This document shows positions 44,701-53,674 of a DNA stretch of 64,000 nucleotides, one piece after another (position 1 is the stretch's first letter; each line of letters starts with the position of its first letter). The stretch lies in NCBI RefSeq assembly GCF_002368335.1, contig NZ_AP018288.1, forward strand, positions 2,460,208 to 2,524,207, written 5' to 3'. The position numbers were made by a program, and so were the translations under genes. The notes under the pieces are model-generated. The model worked only from the letters and a program-made list of their open reading frames with translations. It was not told the origin of the DNA and did no database searches. The stretch is from Nostoc sp. NIES-4103 (lineage in GTDB: Bacteria; Cyanobacteriota; Cyanobacteriia; Cyanobacteriales; Nostocaceae).

Positions 44701-47686
44701 AACCTCTAATAAAAGTATTAAATACTAAATTAACTTTGCATTTGAATTCGTGAGCTTGGAATTTATCTAATAACCTTAAAGCTAGTTTTCCAGATTGATA
44801 TCCAGCATCCAGTTCTCCCAATACTCCCGATAAAACTAAACCGTACTGACAATACACAAAAGCAGCGATTACTGAATGACCATGTTCCAGACAAAGATTG
44901 ACCATTGTTAAGACAACTTGCACATAAATCTGGGGAGCAGCAATAAACGCTGGTGGAACAATAATCATAAGAATACGTAGAGCTGCTAGTAAAGTCAGAT
45001 CCGTCATTGCAGGCAAATCTTCTAAGTCTTCTAACTGCGGCAATTTTGGTCTTAATGTCTGGTTATTTGGTAAACTTGAAAGGGAAACACCAAGCATTTC
45101 CAAGACTTGCAGGGCTTTGTCGATAGCTTCAAGTATTTGATTTTGACTAATACAAAACTGGATTTGTAGTTCGTATACCTGCACTCGATCCAGTAAAGTT
45201 CTAGCTCTTTGCAAAACAATATCTGCTAAGATAGCTGCTCGCTCATAGTTAGTGTTTAAATATTCTGCTGATACTGCTTCAATATGAAGAGCTAGTGTTA
45301 ACTCATACTGCTTCTTCCAGCTATCTTCTGTAATCAGTGCTATCCCAGCTCTAATATATTTGACAGCAGTTTCATAGGCTGTTGCTGCTTTAGCTTTTTT
45401 ACCTGCTATCAAATTCAGTTTAGCTAATTCATATTTTTGGGTTTCCGGGGTTATTAATTTAGCCCCAATATTTAAATGATTAACAATCTCAAAAATATTA
45501 TCTTCTATCTCTATATCTGGAGTATTTTTCAGCAAAAGTTCACCTATTTTCAGGTGTGTTTGTTTTTGCAGAAAATCGGGAATTAAAGAATAAGATGCTT
45601 GCTGCACTCGGTCATGTAAAAATTTGTAAGTAACTTTTAGCTCTTTGATTGGCTTGCCAATTGCAGCTTCGGATTCAAAAGCCAGTGGAGTTTTATAGGA
45701 ATTACTCAAAGGTAAAACTAAACCTGCTTGTAGAGCTTGCCATAATTCCTGAGCCGTTTCTGTCTGAGATTCTTCATTGACAAGTGCTAAAACTTCTAGA
45801 GTAAATTTATCTCCTATACAAGCAGCTAATTTTAATACATTAATTGTCTGAGGTGATAACTTTTGAATCTGGTTAACCATCAATTCAACAACATTATCAG
45901 TAATTTTAATACCTTGGAGTTTTTCAATATTCCATTGCCAAGTTCCATTGATAAAATTAAAATTTAATAATTTTTCTTGCTCCAGATATCTAAGTAGTTG
46001 AATTAAGAAAAATGGATTTCCCTGGGTTTTATGAAAAATTAACTCAGCTAGTGGTTTAATTGTGAATGTACTACTACATAATGTATCAGCAACTAATTGA
46101 TTCACACATTCAATATTTAAAGGTTGGAGAACAATATTATTTATACAGCTACCAGATTGTTGAATCTGCTCTAAAGTATGAATTAAGGGATGATTACCAC
46201 TGACTTCATTATCACGATAAGCTCCGATTAATAATAAATATTCGCTGTTTGGATCAGTAATTATTAGCTCGATTAAGTTCAAAGAGGCTGAATCTGCCCA
46301 TTGTAAATCATCCAAAAATAAAACTAGCGGATGTTCCGGTTTAGTAAAAACGTGAATAAAGTTTTTAAATACCTGATTAAAACGATTCTGTGATTCAGAT
46401 ACACCTAATTGAGGTATTGCAGGCTGAGAACCAATAATGCGTTCTACTTCTGGAATTACATCTATAATTATCTGACCATTTTGACCAAGCGCCGTTAATA
46501 GTTGGGATTTCCAAATTTTTAATGATTCAGTACTTTCTGTGAGCAGTTGCCGCATTAATTCTTGAAAAGCTTGAATTAATGAAGCATAAGGAATATTCCG
46601 TTTAAATTGATCAAATTTACCTGAAATAAAGTATCCTCTCTGACGTACAATTGGCTTATGGATTTCATTGACTAATGAAGATTTGCCAATTCCTGAATAT
46701 CCTGATACCACCATCATCTCTGTTTGACCGTGGCTGATACGCTCAAAAGCATTAAGTAATTTTTCTACTTCTGCTTCTCGACCATACAGTTTTTGAGGAA
46801 TGAGAAATTGACTAGATAAATCTAGTTGACCAATGGGAAAATTAGCGACGGAACCGTTATTTTCTAATTGTTCGAGACATATTTCTAAATCTGTTTTTAA
46901 GCCTAGGGCATTTTGATATCTATCTTCAGCAGTTTTAGCTAAAAGTTTCATAATTATATTAGAAACTACTTGCGGAATGGCTGGATTAATTTGGTGAGGT
47001 GAAGGTGGAGTTTTGGCAATGTGGCAGTGAATTAGTTCTAGAGAGTCACTGGTATTAAAAGGTAGCAAACCAGTCAGCATTTGATAAAAGGTAACACCTA
47101 AAGAATAAAAGTCGGTACGATAGTCAACTGACCGATTCATTCTTCCAGTTTGTTCGGGAGACATATAAGCTAGAGTGCCTTCTAATAAAGTTGGGCTGCT
47201 AATATTTTGGTTTTCTCTAGATAAGTGTGATGCAATGCTAAAATCTATAATTTTAACAACTATATTTTCTTGCTCAACAACGAGATTTTGCGGCTTTATG
47301 TCTTTATGTATAACTTGCTGCCGATGGATTTGTGATAAAGTAGATGCTAATTGAATAGCAATTTGGAGAAAATTTTTTAATGGTAATTGTTGCTCAATAA
47401 TTTTTTTTAAAGATATTGCGTTGAAATCTTCCAAAATCAAGGCTAAACCGTTTTGATGATTTTCTAAGCCTAAAGCTTTGATAACACCTTCAACTTCAAC
47501 TAAGCTTTTGAGTACTTTATATTCGTGTTTAATTTGAGTTAAATCTTTTAAAGTAGGATATTCGGCTTTAGGAACTTTAATAATGACTGAAGTTGCATCT
47601 ATCTGTTTGATAGCGCGATAAATAACGCTATAAATGCCTTCATATAATGTTTCAGTAGGTACATAACCAGGAAGCTTTAGCATCAT
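41750..47686 (-). CDS. Giant Ser/Thr kinase - AAA ATPase - GAF - histidine kinase - receiver hybrid
   Basis: About 1978 residues from the ATG at 47686 (a TTG at 47716 is possible). Domains in order: Hanks-type kinase (about 5-265, with IHKDIKPQNLV and IIDFSIASH), AAA/ORC-like ATPase with P-loop GYSGIGKSS near 330, a long helical TPR-like region, GAF (about 1330-1480), HisKA with MSHELRTPLNG near 1535, HATPase (about 1630-1745) and a receiver with ILMDLMMPTMNG (about 1770-1880). The kinase has DFS in place of DFG, with HKD in place of HRD. This class is common in heterocyst-formers and joins Ser/Thr and two-component signalling; its inputs are mostly unknown. It is cytoplasmic and transcribed alone. 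Confidence 0.9.
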   Translation of the reverse strand: MMLKLPGYVPTETLYEGIYSVIYRAIKQIDATSVIIKVPKAEYPTLKDLTQIKHEYKVLKSLVEVEGVIKALGLENHQNGLALILEDFNAISLKKIIEQQLPLKNFLQIAIQLASTLSQIHRQQVIHKDIKPQNLVVEQENIVVKIIDFSIASHLSRENQNISSPTLLEGTLAYMSPEQTGRMNRSVDYRTDFYSLGVTFYQMLTGLLPFNTSDSLELIHCHIAKTPPSPHQINPAIPQVVSNIIMKLLAKTAEDRYQNALGLKTDLEICLEQLENNGSVANFPIGQLDLSSQFLIPQKLYGREAEVEKLLNAFERISHGQTEMMVVSGYSGIGKSSLVNEIHKPIVRQRGYFISGKFDQFKRNIPYASLIQAFQELMRQLLTESTESLKIWKSQLLTALGQNGQIIIDVIPEVERIIGSQPAIPQLGVSESQNRFNQVFKNFIHVFTKPEHPLVLFLDDLQWADSASLNLIELIITDPNSEYLLLIGAYRDNEVSGNHPLIHTLEQIQQSGSCINNIVLQPLNIECVNQLVADTLCSSTFTIKPLAELIFHKTQGNPFFLIQLLRYLEQEKLLNFNFINGTWQWNIEKLQGIKITDNVVELMVNQIQKLSPQTINVLKLAACIGDKFTLEVLALVNEESQTETAQELWQALQAGLVLPLSNSYKTPLAFESEAAIGKPIKELKVTYKFLHDRVQQASYSLIPDFLQKQTHLKIGELLLKNTPDIEIEDNIFEIVNHLNIGAKLITPETQKYELAKLNLIAGKKAKAATAYETAVKYIRAGIALITEDSWKKQYELTLALHIEAVSAEYLNTNYERAAILADIVLQRARTLLDRVQVYELQIQFCISQNQILEAIDKALQVLEMLGVSLSSLPNNQTLRPKLPQLEDLEDLPAMTDLTLLAALRILMIIVPPAFIAAPQIYVQVVLTMVNLCLEHGHSVIAAFVYCQYGLVLSGVLGELDAGYQSGKLALRLLDKFQAHEFKCKVNLVFNTFIRGWKEHIKSTLSPLLEGYHSGIETGDITWLGYNSAYYCDHLFFTGESLEVVAAQQTKYLNFMIQLKQIMHIYCVNPFRRLVLKLLDVAEEEYILNGKTVTDGEVLQDLVTVKNYMCAFSAYVSQVIFDYLFKNYDAAIANASLASKYAESALNQVVTAIHNFYYSLSLLAVAHHLSDEAEQEQILNQVTANQEIMQKWAFHAPCNFQHKYNLVEAEKARTLGRIVEAMNYYDLAIQGAKENGYIQEEALANELAAEFYFSWGKDKIAQTYLTDAYYKYVSWEATAKIRDLETRYPHIFSQIQKHKISNNEHIFTKTNTTDSRSQALDLATVMKASQALSGEIVLSKLLTKLMQIVLENAGAQTGFLILETDGNLLIEAQATVEQEDVNVLQSKPVATSHELPVSVVNYVARTQENVLLSDTTLEGIFATDPYIITKRPKSVLCTPLLHQGKLNGILYLENNLTTKAFTPDRLEILKLLSSQAAISIENARLYGDLAAANATLEAKVQERTQELQEKNVHLQKAEAAAQSANHAKSEFLANMSHELRTPLNGILGYAQILKRDKNITSSQNRGLNIIYQCGEHLLNLINEVLDLSKIEARKMELQTTEFHFPEFLESIVEICRIRAQQKGISLIYQPTSNLPQGVRADEKRLQQILINLLGNAVKFTEVGKVTLKVGYHHQKIRFQVEDTGVGMATEQLKEIFLPFQQVGENNRKVEGSGLGLSISQKLVQLMGGEIRVQSTLGKGSIFFFDLELPEVEQFSDSIKADVQNIIGYKGQQRTIIIADDKRENRLILDKMLSPLKFAIVEAVDGQDCLNKAEQLHPDCILMDLMMPTMNGFEATRRLRRSPELKDVIVIGTSASVFDFDQQKSRDVGCNDFISKPIRISELLEKLQKSLALEWIYENAEQVVNSRYHSCEQTLVFPPAEEIAALLNLAMKGDLKEIIQQATHLEKSNDQYALFSQELQQLAKEFKVKKIREFLQSIES

Positions 47687-48034
47687 TTTTGTTGATTGAT
47701 GACTGATGGCTGTCAAGAATTTTAAGCAGCAGGATAAATTATTTCTTGGATTTCCTTAATGATTGTCAACCAAATCAAGAAACTTTTATAAGCTTAATAA
47801 AACTCAATGTTTTTTAATACTGTTATCTTTCCGCATAGGCGTAGATAAGCGTTAAAAAAACTGTTGTACAGGTACAAAGGCTTGCGTTCCTAATACTGAC
47901 TAGGTTTTTCATGAGTATTTTTACTATTTGCTGCCAGCAAGCGATCGCACTACCGCACTATTGCACTATAGCAATCCTATCTGAGTTTTGAAAAATAGTT
48001 TTGTTAACGAACTCCAAAGGACACTACCAACTTT
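47687..48034. other. Promoter region of the giant kinase
   Basis: This AT-rich spacer upstream of the giant kinase and downstream of the next kinase contains a HIP1 site at about 47940. No repeat or gene was recognised. Confidence 0.35.
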
Positions 48035-50401
48035 CTATAACTCTAAAAATGGGTTTGCTAGTGGCAAAGTAAACCAAAATTTTGCTCCAACATTCGGTTC
48101 ACTAATTACACCAATTTCTCCGCCATGGGTAGAGATAATTTGCCGACAAAGATACAAACCTAAACCAATACCTGTGGATTGCGATCGCCTACCTCTGATA
48201 TAACGGTTAAATAATCGCTCACAGACATCAGGATCTATTCCCACGCCATTGTCAGTAATTGTGCAGCACATCATTCCCTTCTCCACTGTAGCGTTGAGAA
48301 TAATATTTAGCCCTGGTGGATTATGGTTGAGGGCGTTGGTAATCAGATTTTCAAACACTCGCCGCAAATGTAAAGCATCAGCACTCACTAATGGCAAATT
48401 TGCAGCAATCTCATTAGTTATTGTGGCTTGATATTTGATCAGTTGTGGCTCTAAATCTTTGACAATGGCTTGGGTGAATGTATGCAGTGACAATGGTAAC
48501 TGTTGGATAGTTAATCCTTTCACATCACTGGAATGTGCTTCTAATAGCGACTCAATTAGCGTGAGTTGGCGTTCACTACTCTGAATGACTCGCTCTAAAA
48601 TTATGGGAGAAATTGTCACAGATTCACCATTACTCTGACTGAGTAAATTTTTCATCACCAACAAAATGCCCATAATTGGCGTTCGCAAATCGTGGGAGAA
48701 GGCATGAAGAAATTCATCTTTGATGTTCTGCAATTCTTCCAATTCGCTATATTTTTGCTGTAATTCCTGGGTACGCCTATTAACTTGCTGCTCTAACTCG
48801 GCATTGAAGCTTTGCAACTCTTGGTATAGTTTAGCTTGTTGGATTGCGATCGCAACTGGGGTAGATAATTCTTCTAGTAAATCAATTTCAAAATCCTGCC
48901 ACTCACGCGGTTTTTCACACTGGTTCGCAACTAGTAAACCATAGAATTGGTCATCCACCATGATGGGTACACCCACAATTGCTCGCATCTGGAAGCTGAT
49001 AAAATCTTGGGCAATCACCGCTGGCAAATCTGTTTTTTTAGTCGTATCATTAACTACATAAATCACTCTCGGATGAAAGTAAGAATGCAGAACTTCTTCA
49101 TGGTTTTTTGAGGTGAGTGTCCACTCTCGAACTGACCGATAGTTAGCCGCTACAGATTCAGCGACTACTGCACTTTCACCACCACGGTTATTGGTATTAA
49201 CAATATATACTCTGTCTGCTTGCAAAAATTCCCGTACCTCTGCCACAGTTGTGTCGAGAATTGTTTGTAAGTCCAGCGAAGTGCGGATTCTCTCCCCCAT
49301 TCCTCTTAACAAGCGATCGCGTTTAGCCATTGCTTTTAATTGTTCTAGTGCTTGGTGGCGATCGGTAATATCGCGCGCGAATCCCTGCATTCCCTGCACT
49401 TGACCGTTTATAATAACTGGGGACTCGGCAATTTCTAATACTAATATTCGACCATCTTTATGCAGACCGAAAATAGCGTAAGTGTCTACCCGTTTCCCCG
49501 TTAACAATGCTTGATCTGTCAATTGATCAGCTAGTGCTTGGGAAGATTCATGCACGATTACATGGTAGTCATTACCTACCAACTCTTCAGGAGTATAGCC
49601 TAGCACCGCTTGCACCGAAGGAGAAACATATTCAAGTACATAAGCATGATCATGGATATAGAAAAATGCTTGTTCGCTACCCTCCACCATTAACCGAAAG
49701 CGTTCTTCACTAAGAGCAAGTTGCACCTGGGTTTGTTGACGTTCACTATACAACACATCTGTCATCTGGCGATAGGCCATAATGCTGCCTAGAGTCGCCG
49801 CCATTGTGATCAAAGCTGCTTCTTCATCCTGTGACCATTGTCTTTCTTGTCGGCAATCACTAAAGCCGATGAAACCCCAGATTTTACTCTCGACGGGAAT
49901 CGGTACTAATAAAACTGATTTCACTTGCAGGGATTCGAGAAATTGCCGCTGCGGCTGAGATAAACTAGAGGCGATGGCACTGAAAGAGTAGCCAGTTGTG
50001 AGTTGTTGATGCCATTGTTGCAAATCAAATTCATTCTGGCTGAGGTTTTGTAAAAGCGGATTGTCATTCTGTGGGGTGATTCCTGACTCTACCCATTCAA
50101 ATCGGCGGCTGAAGGCTAGCTCTTTTGTGACAAAATGGGGATGATATTCACAGATATAGACTCGATTAGCTGCTGTAGCTTGCCCTAGGATAGCTAAGGC
50201 TTGGTTGATGGCAATAGTGCGATCGCTATTTGTCAGTAAAGCTTTTGTTGCTTGTGACACTCCTTGTAAAATATTGTGCCAGTTGGGTGGGGATGCTAAT
50301 TGCGTGGTAGATTTCACCTTTTGATTGCAATCTAGCTGGGATAATTCCGCAGTGCCTAATTGCAAATCTGCATTCAACCTGGTTTCTTGATCCATGCCCA
50401 T
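48035..50401 (-). CDS. GAF-PAS-GAF sensor histidine kinase
   Basis: The 788-residue soluble protein has GAF1 (about 50-205, ending LLVPIPVESKIWGFIGFSDC), PAS (about 230-345, FFYIHDHAYVLEYVSPSVQA), GAF2 (about 365-525, VGVPIMVDDQFYGLLVANQC), a coiled coil, HisKA with FSHDLRTPIMGI and an HATPase with LINALNHNPPG-like N-box, ITDNGVGIDP and STGIGLGLYLC. The GAF domains lack the Cys-His pair, so they are unlikely to bind bilin. No response regulator is adjacent. It lies upstream of, and on the same strand as, the giant hybrid kinase, with a 350-base gap. The signal is unknown. Confidence 0.9.
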   Translation of the reverse strand: MGMDQETRLNADLQLGTAELSQLDCNQKVKSTTQLASPPNWHNILQGVSQATKALLTNSDRTIAINQALAILGQATAANRVYICEYHPHFVTKELAFSRRFEWVESGITPQNDNPLLQNLSQNEFDLQQWHQQLTTGYSFSAIASSLSQPQRQFLESLQVKSVLLVPIPVESKIWGFIGFSDCRQERQWSQDEEAALITMAATLGSIMAYRQMTDVLYSERQQTQVQLALSEERFRLMVEGSEQAFFYIHDHAYVLEYVSPSVQAVLGYTPEELVGNDYHVIVHESSQALADQLTDQALLTGKRVDTYAIFGLHKDGRILVLEIAESPVIINGQVQGMQGFARDITDRHQALEQLKAMAKRDRLLRGMGERIRTSLDLQTILDTTVAEVREFLQADRVYIVNTNNRGGESAVVAESVAANYRSVREWTLTSKNHEEVLHSYFHPRVIYVVNDTTKKTDLPAVIAQDFISFQMRAIVGVPIMVDDQFYGLLVANQCEKPREWQDFEIDLLEELSTPVAIAIQQAKLYQELQSFNAELEQQVNRRTQELQQKYSELEELQNIKDEFLHAFSHDLRTPIMGILLVMKNLLSQSNGESVTISPIILERVIQSSERQLTLIESLLEAHSSDVKGLTIQQLPLSLHTFTQAIVKDLEPQLIKYQATITNEIAANLPLVSADALHLRRVFENLITNALNHNPPGLNIILNATVEKGMMCCTITDNGVGIDPDVCERLFNRYIRGRRSQSTGIGLGLYLCRQIISTHGGEIGVISEPNVGAKFWFTLPLANPFLEL

Positions 50402-50633
50402 ATGACAGATTCAAAAACTTCCACTAAGGGCTTGTCAAAGATATCTAATCACAATCAGATACTAGAAATCTGAATCAAATATGAAGTTTTCATTAATCTA
50501 TTTAACTCTTTCCTAGAGAAAAACGGCATTTTTGCCTAAAATCACAGTGGCGATCGCCTACGCTGAACTGAAGAACTCTCAAAAGTGTGACCATATCATG
50601 TCCGCTTAAACACTTATGATATCTGTGGAGGTC

Positions 50634-50699
50634 GGTAATTGGGAATTGGGAATTGGTAATTGGTAATTGGTAATTGGTAATTGGTAATTGGTAATTGGA
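50634..50699. repeat. Heptamer repeat GGTAATT
   Basis: About nine units of GGTAATT/GGGAATT type lie in the 413-base gap between the kinase and the amidohydrolase. The rest of this gap shows no gene. Confidence 0.85.
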
Positions 50700-50814
50700 T
50701 TTTACTATATTCATATTCCTACTAATTAGTAGTTAAGATAATTCACACTCACATTCTAGCTTAATCTCAAGCACCAAGAGTGTCGTTATTGTCTAGAGTT
50801 TACCCACATTCTCG

Positions 50815-51927
50815 TTACTTATACAAACCCAAGGCATTTTCACGTAAAATGGCAGTAGCGATCGCACTAGCTTCACTTGCAGTAATATCACAATCTTCAA
50901 TTGCTTGTTCTAAGACTTCTCCTAAAATTTGACGCCCCCACTTTGCCCCTAAATAATACAATTCAGGGATGGAGTGAGCATCAGAAGAATACATTAATTT
51001 ACTCGTGGGAGTTAACTCAAATAACTGCCGAATTGTTTCCCGCATTCCAGATACACTTAAAAAAGGTATTGCCAAACCGAAATCTAAATAAACTTGGGGA
51101 TAGACAGAAGCCAAATAACCAGCCTGTTGCATATATGGGTAAGAAGCATGTAGCAGTACTAAAGGTGCATCACGGTACTGAGGGGATTCTAAAAGCTGTC
51201 GCAAGTATAGCGGATTTGCCAATCGCAAATCTAAATCAGGATCGCCATAACCAGTATGCAATTGCACTGGTAGCCGATATTTAGCCGCAATTAACAATGC
51301 TTGTTGCAAAAGAAAATCAATCAAGGGTTTGTCTTTAAGCCGCAATGGTTGATTTTGTAGTTGTTGTTTGAGATTGTAAAAGTGAGTAGCAGCTATTTCC
51401 TCAGTAACAGGTTGGATATTTAAACCAGTACGGTAACAAGCAATACTTTTAAAAGCTACAACTCCAGATGGTGGCGGGTCAAGTTCGCTGTTAAATGTTT
51501 GCACGAAAGTTTCAAAATCGTCTATTTGAGGTATTAGTTGTTCTGCTAATATCTCTAATCGTAAAATTCTTTGTACGGTTATCAGTTTTTTATGCCATGA
51601 TAGCGGCAAAATAGTTTCTGGCTGTAATCCATCATCCAAATAAATTGCTTCTAAGTTTGCAGCACTAAAATACATCCGTGTCAGTTGTTCTAGTCCTAAG
51701 CTATCTCGACGCGCTACAATTGCAGCTTCCTGCGCCTCACATTCTAGGAAAGCTGCAATTTCTCGGAGGCTACGCCGATAAAAGAAAGTATGGCGGACAT
51801 GATAATTAATTATCTCTGGGTCATAGCCTTCAGTAAAGGCAGCAGCATAAGGATAACCAACAGCTACTTCAGGTCGTAGTAAGTTATGGGCGTGTTGGTC
51901 AATCAAGGGAATTTCAGCTAGATTCAT
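50815..51927 (-). CDS. Amidohydrolase, FluG N-terminal-type
   Basis: The ATG at 51927 gives 370 residues (a TTG at 51969 is possible). It begins MNLAEIPLIDQHAHNLLRPE with the HxH metal motif of the amidohydrolase superfamily, and has HTGYGDPDLDL, VLLHASYPYMQQAGYLA and MYSSDAHSIPELYYLGAKWG with the late metal-binding Asp. This is the pattern of the N-terminal half of fungal FluG and bacterial homologues. It is cytoplasmic. A glutamine-synthetase-like gene, equal to the other half of FluG, lies 1.7 kb upstream on the same strand. The substrate is not known; FluG-type enzymes are thought to act on gamma-glutamyl or related amides. Confidence 0.82.
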   Translation of the reverse strand: MNLAEIPLIDQHAHNLLRPEVAVGYPYAAAFTEGYDPEIINYHVRHTFFYRRSLREIAAFLECEAQEAAIVARRDSLGLEQLTRMYFSAANLEAIYLDDGLQPETILPLSWHKKLITVQRILRLEILAEQLIPQIDDFETFVQTFNSELDPPPSGVVAFKSIACYRTGLNIQPVTEEIAATHFYNLKQQLQNQPLRLKDKPLIDFLLQQALLIAAKYRLPVQLHTGYGDPDLDLRLANPLYLRQLLESPQYRDAPLVLLHASYPYMQQAGYLASVYPQVYLDFGLAIPFLSVSGMRETIRQLFELTPTSKLMYSSDAHSIPELYYLGAKWGRQILGEVLEQAIEDCDITASEASAIATAILRENALGLYK

Positions 51928-52411
51928 AGTTATACCATTATCGAACCGCCAAGGCACCAAGAACGCCAAGAGTTTGTAGAGTGTTTGTAAGTCCTACCTG
52001 TATAGCACAAGCCAAGGTTGTAAGGACATCAACAGATGATCAAACTGAGACGCAAAAAGACTTTTCACCCAGTACCCAGTCCCTAGTACCCAGTCCCCAG
52101 CCCTATTAATCATTTTTAAAATGAGTATTAATATTTGCATAAAAAAGTAAGTAATCAACAAATAAAGCCTTACTATCATCTTAGGAAACTCTCACAAATC
52201 AATTATCCCAATTTAAGTTGTTCACTGATGGCTGCTGATGCTTGTCAAGCATTAATACTGAGCAACAAACAACTACAAGGGGATATTTTTGATTTGGGAG
52301 TTTCTCAGACTAATTGATGTTAGTACACTTTGTTCACCTAGGCGCAATTCATGCATTGCCCCAAAAGGCGTGTAGCAGTTTGACGAACACTTAATACAAG
52401 AGAGCATAATT
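51928..52411. other. Intergenic with CCCAGTA repeats
   Basis: From about 52065 to 52105 there is a run of CCCAGTA/CCCTAGT-type heptamers. A frame of 60 codons (52135-52317) has no ribosome-binding site and is not called. The spacer should hold the promoter of the gene at 52412. Confidence 0.45.
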
Positions 52412-53578
52412 ATGTTTAATATGTTTGATATCTTTGACAAAGAAAATCAAGACCAATGCCGAGATATACTTAACACTTTACAAAAAGATATTAATGAACT
52501 TCTGCAAAAGGTGGACGATAAATTTAATGAACTAGTAGAAAATTTAAGTCAAGACAACAATTTTAAATTAGCAGATATTAATTATTTTACCAATAGTGAA
52601 ATTCAAGAAGAACTGGCAAAACAAATTGCTTTGTTACAACGGTTATTTGAATATATCGCCAAAATTCAAAAAAAGAAACGTAAAAACCTAGCTGAGTGTG
52701 TTATTCTGCAATCTAAGGTCAATTCAGCGAAGGTAGCTTTGTCTTTCCTGCTCATTGGCAAGACAAAAAAAATCATTTTCGCCAAAAATATCAGATACAG
52801 CATAGAGTATTACTTAGACCGCAGAAGTTCCTGGGGTTTTATGAATAACTTTTTCAAGCAAGCTGTTCGGGAATGGTCAGCACCTACTAAAGTTTTACTT
52901 GGGCTAGCAATGGCATTTCCCATCTATACAATAGCAGTTCCAGGGTCTTTATGTGTTGCAGGACTACTGACAATAGCTACCCAAATAGAATGGAAAACAC
53001 CAGTAAATCCTAACAGTTCTCACAAAATTGTCAGCAGAATATTCAAACCTGAATTAACCGAGACACATTTATTTTTTAAAAGATATACTCTGGTGTTAGT
53101 ATCTGCGATCGCAGGAACATTTGGCAGCATAATTAGTATCTTATTGAGGCTGAAACAATACCGGGATAGTGCCTATAAAGGTTCGCCTGCTCCTATTTTA
53201 GTTGGCTTTACTAAGCCTTTAATTGGTACAGCTTTTGGAATCTTAGTATTTACAATCATCAACTCCAACATTATTTCAACTATACAAGTTCCTAGAGCAG
53301 GACAAGACGCTGACAAAACTGATATTGAGTATTATTTCTTCTTTTCAATTGCATTTGTAGTTGGTTTTAGTGAACGACTGGCTGGTGATATCATCCAGCG
53401 AGCAGAATCAACTTTGTTACCAGAAACAGCAAAAAAACTTAAAGAAGCAGGAGAAGAGTTTCAAAGTTCTGCAAAAGATATCCATGCAGCAGGAGAAGAG
53501 TTTCAAAGTTCTGCAAAAGATATACAATTAGCCGCAGAAGATTTAAAGCAAACTGCCGCTAATGAATCTTCTAAATAG
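52412..53578 (+). CDS. Coiled-coil membrane protein, unknown function
   Basis: The 388-residue protein has a charged coiled-coil N-terminus (about 10-115), then three or four membrane spans (LGLAMAFPIYTIAVPGSLCV near 165, TLVLVSAIAGTFGSIISILL near 228, FTKPLIGTAFGILVFTIINS near 267, YFFFSIAFVVGFSE near 305), and a soluble helical tail with a 14-residue repeat (AGEEFQSSAKDI twice). I do not recognise the family; the layout suggests a membrane-anchored scaffold. It sits between the two FluG-like genes but on the opposite strand. It ends directly before a heptamer array. Confidence 0.6.
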   Translation: MFNMFDIFDKENQDQCRDILNTLQKDINELLQKVDDKFNELVENLSQDNNFKLADINYFTNSEIQEELAKQIALLQRLFEYIAKIQKKKRKNLAECVILQSKVNSAKVALSFLLIGKTKKIIFAKNIRYSIEYYLDRRSSWGFMNNFFKQAVREWSAPTKVLLGLAMAFPIYTIAVPGSLCVAGLLTIATQIEWKTPVNPNSSHKIVSRIFKPELTETHLFFKRYTLVLVSAIAGTFGSIISILLRLKQYRDSAYKGSPAPILVGFTKPLIGTAFGILVFTIINSNIISTIQVPRAGQDADKTDIEYYFFFSIAFVVGFSERLAGDIIQRAESTLLPETAKKLKEAGEEFQSSAKDIHAAGEEFQSSAKDIQLAAEDLKQTAANESSK

Positions 53579-53624
53579 GGAATGGGGAATGGGGAATGGG
53601 GAATGGGGAATGGGGAATTGGGGA
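53578..53624. repeat. Heptamer repeat GGGAATG
   Basis: Six to seven units of GGGAATG start right at the stop of the membrane-protein gene. They are followed by CTCATCT-type repeats that run toward the stop of the convergent GS-like gene at 53675. Confidence 0.85.
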
Positions 53625-53674
53625 AAGAATTTCCCCCTCATCTCCCTCATCTTCCTCATCTTCCCACCCGCGCC

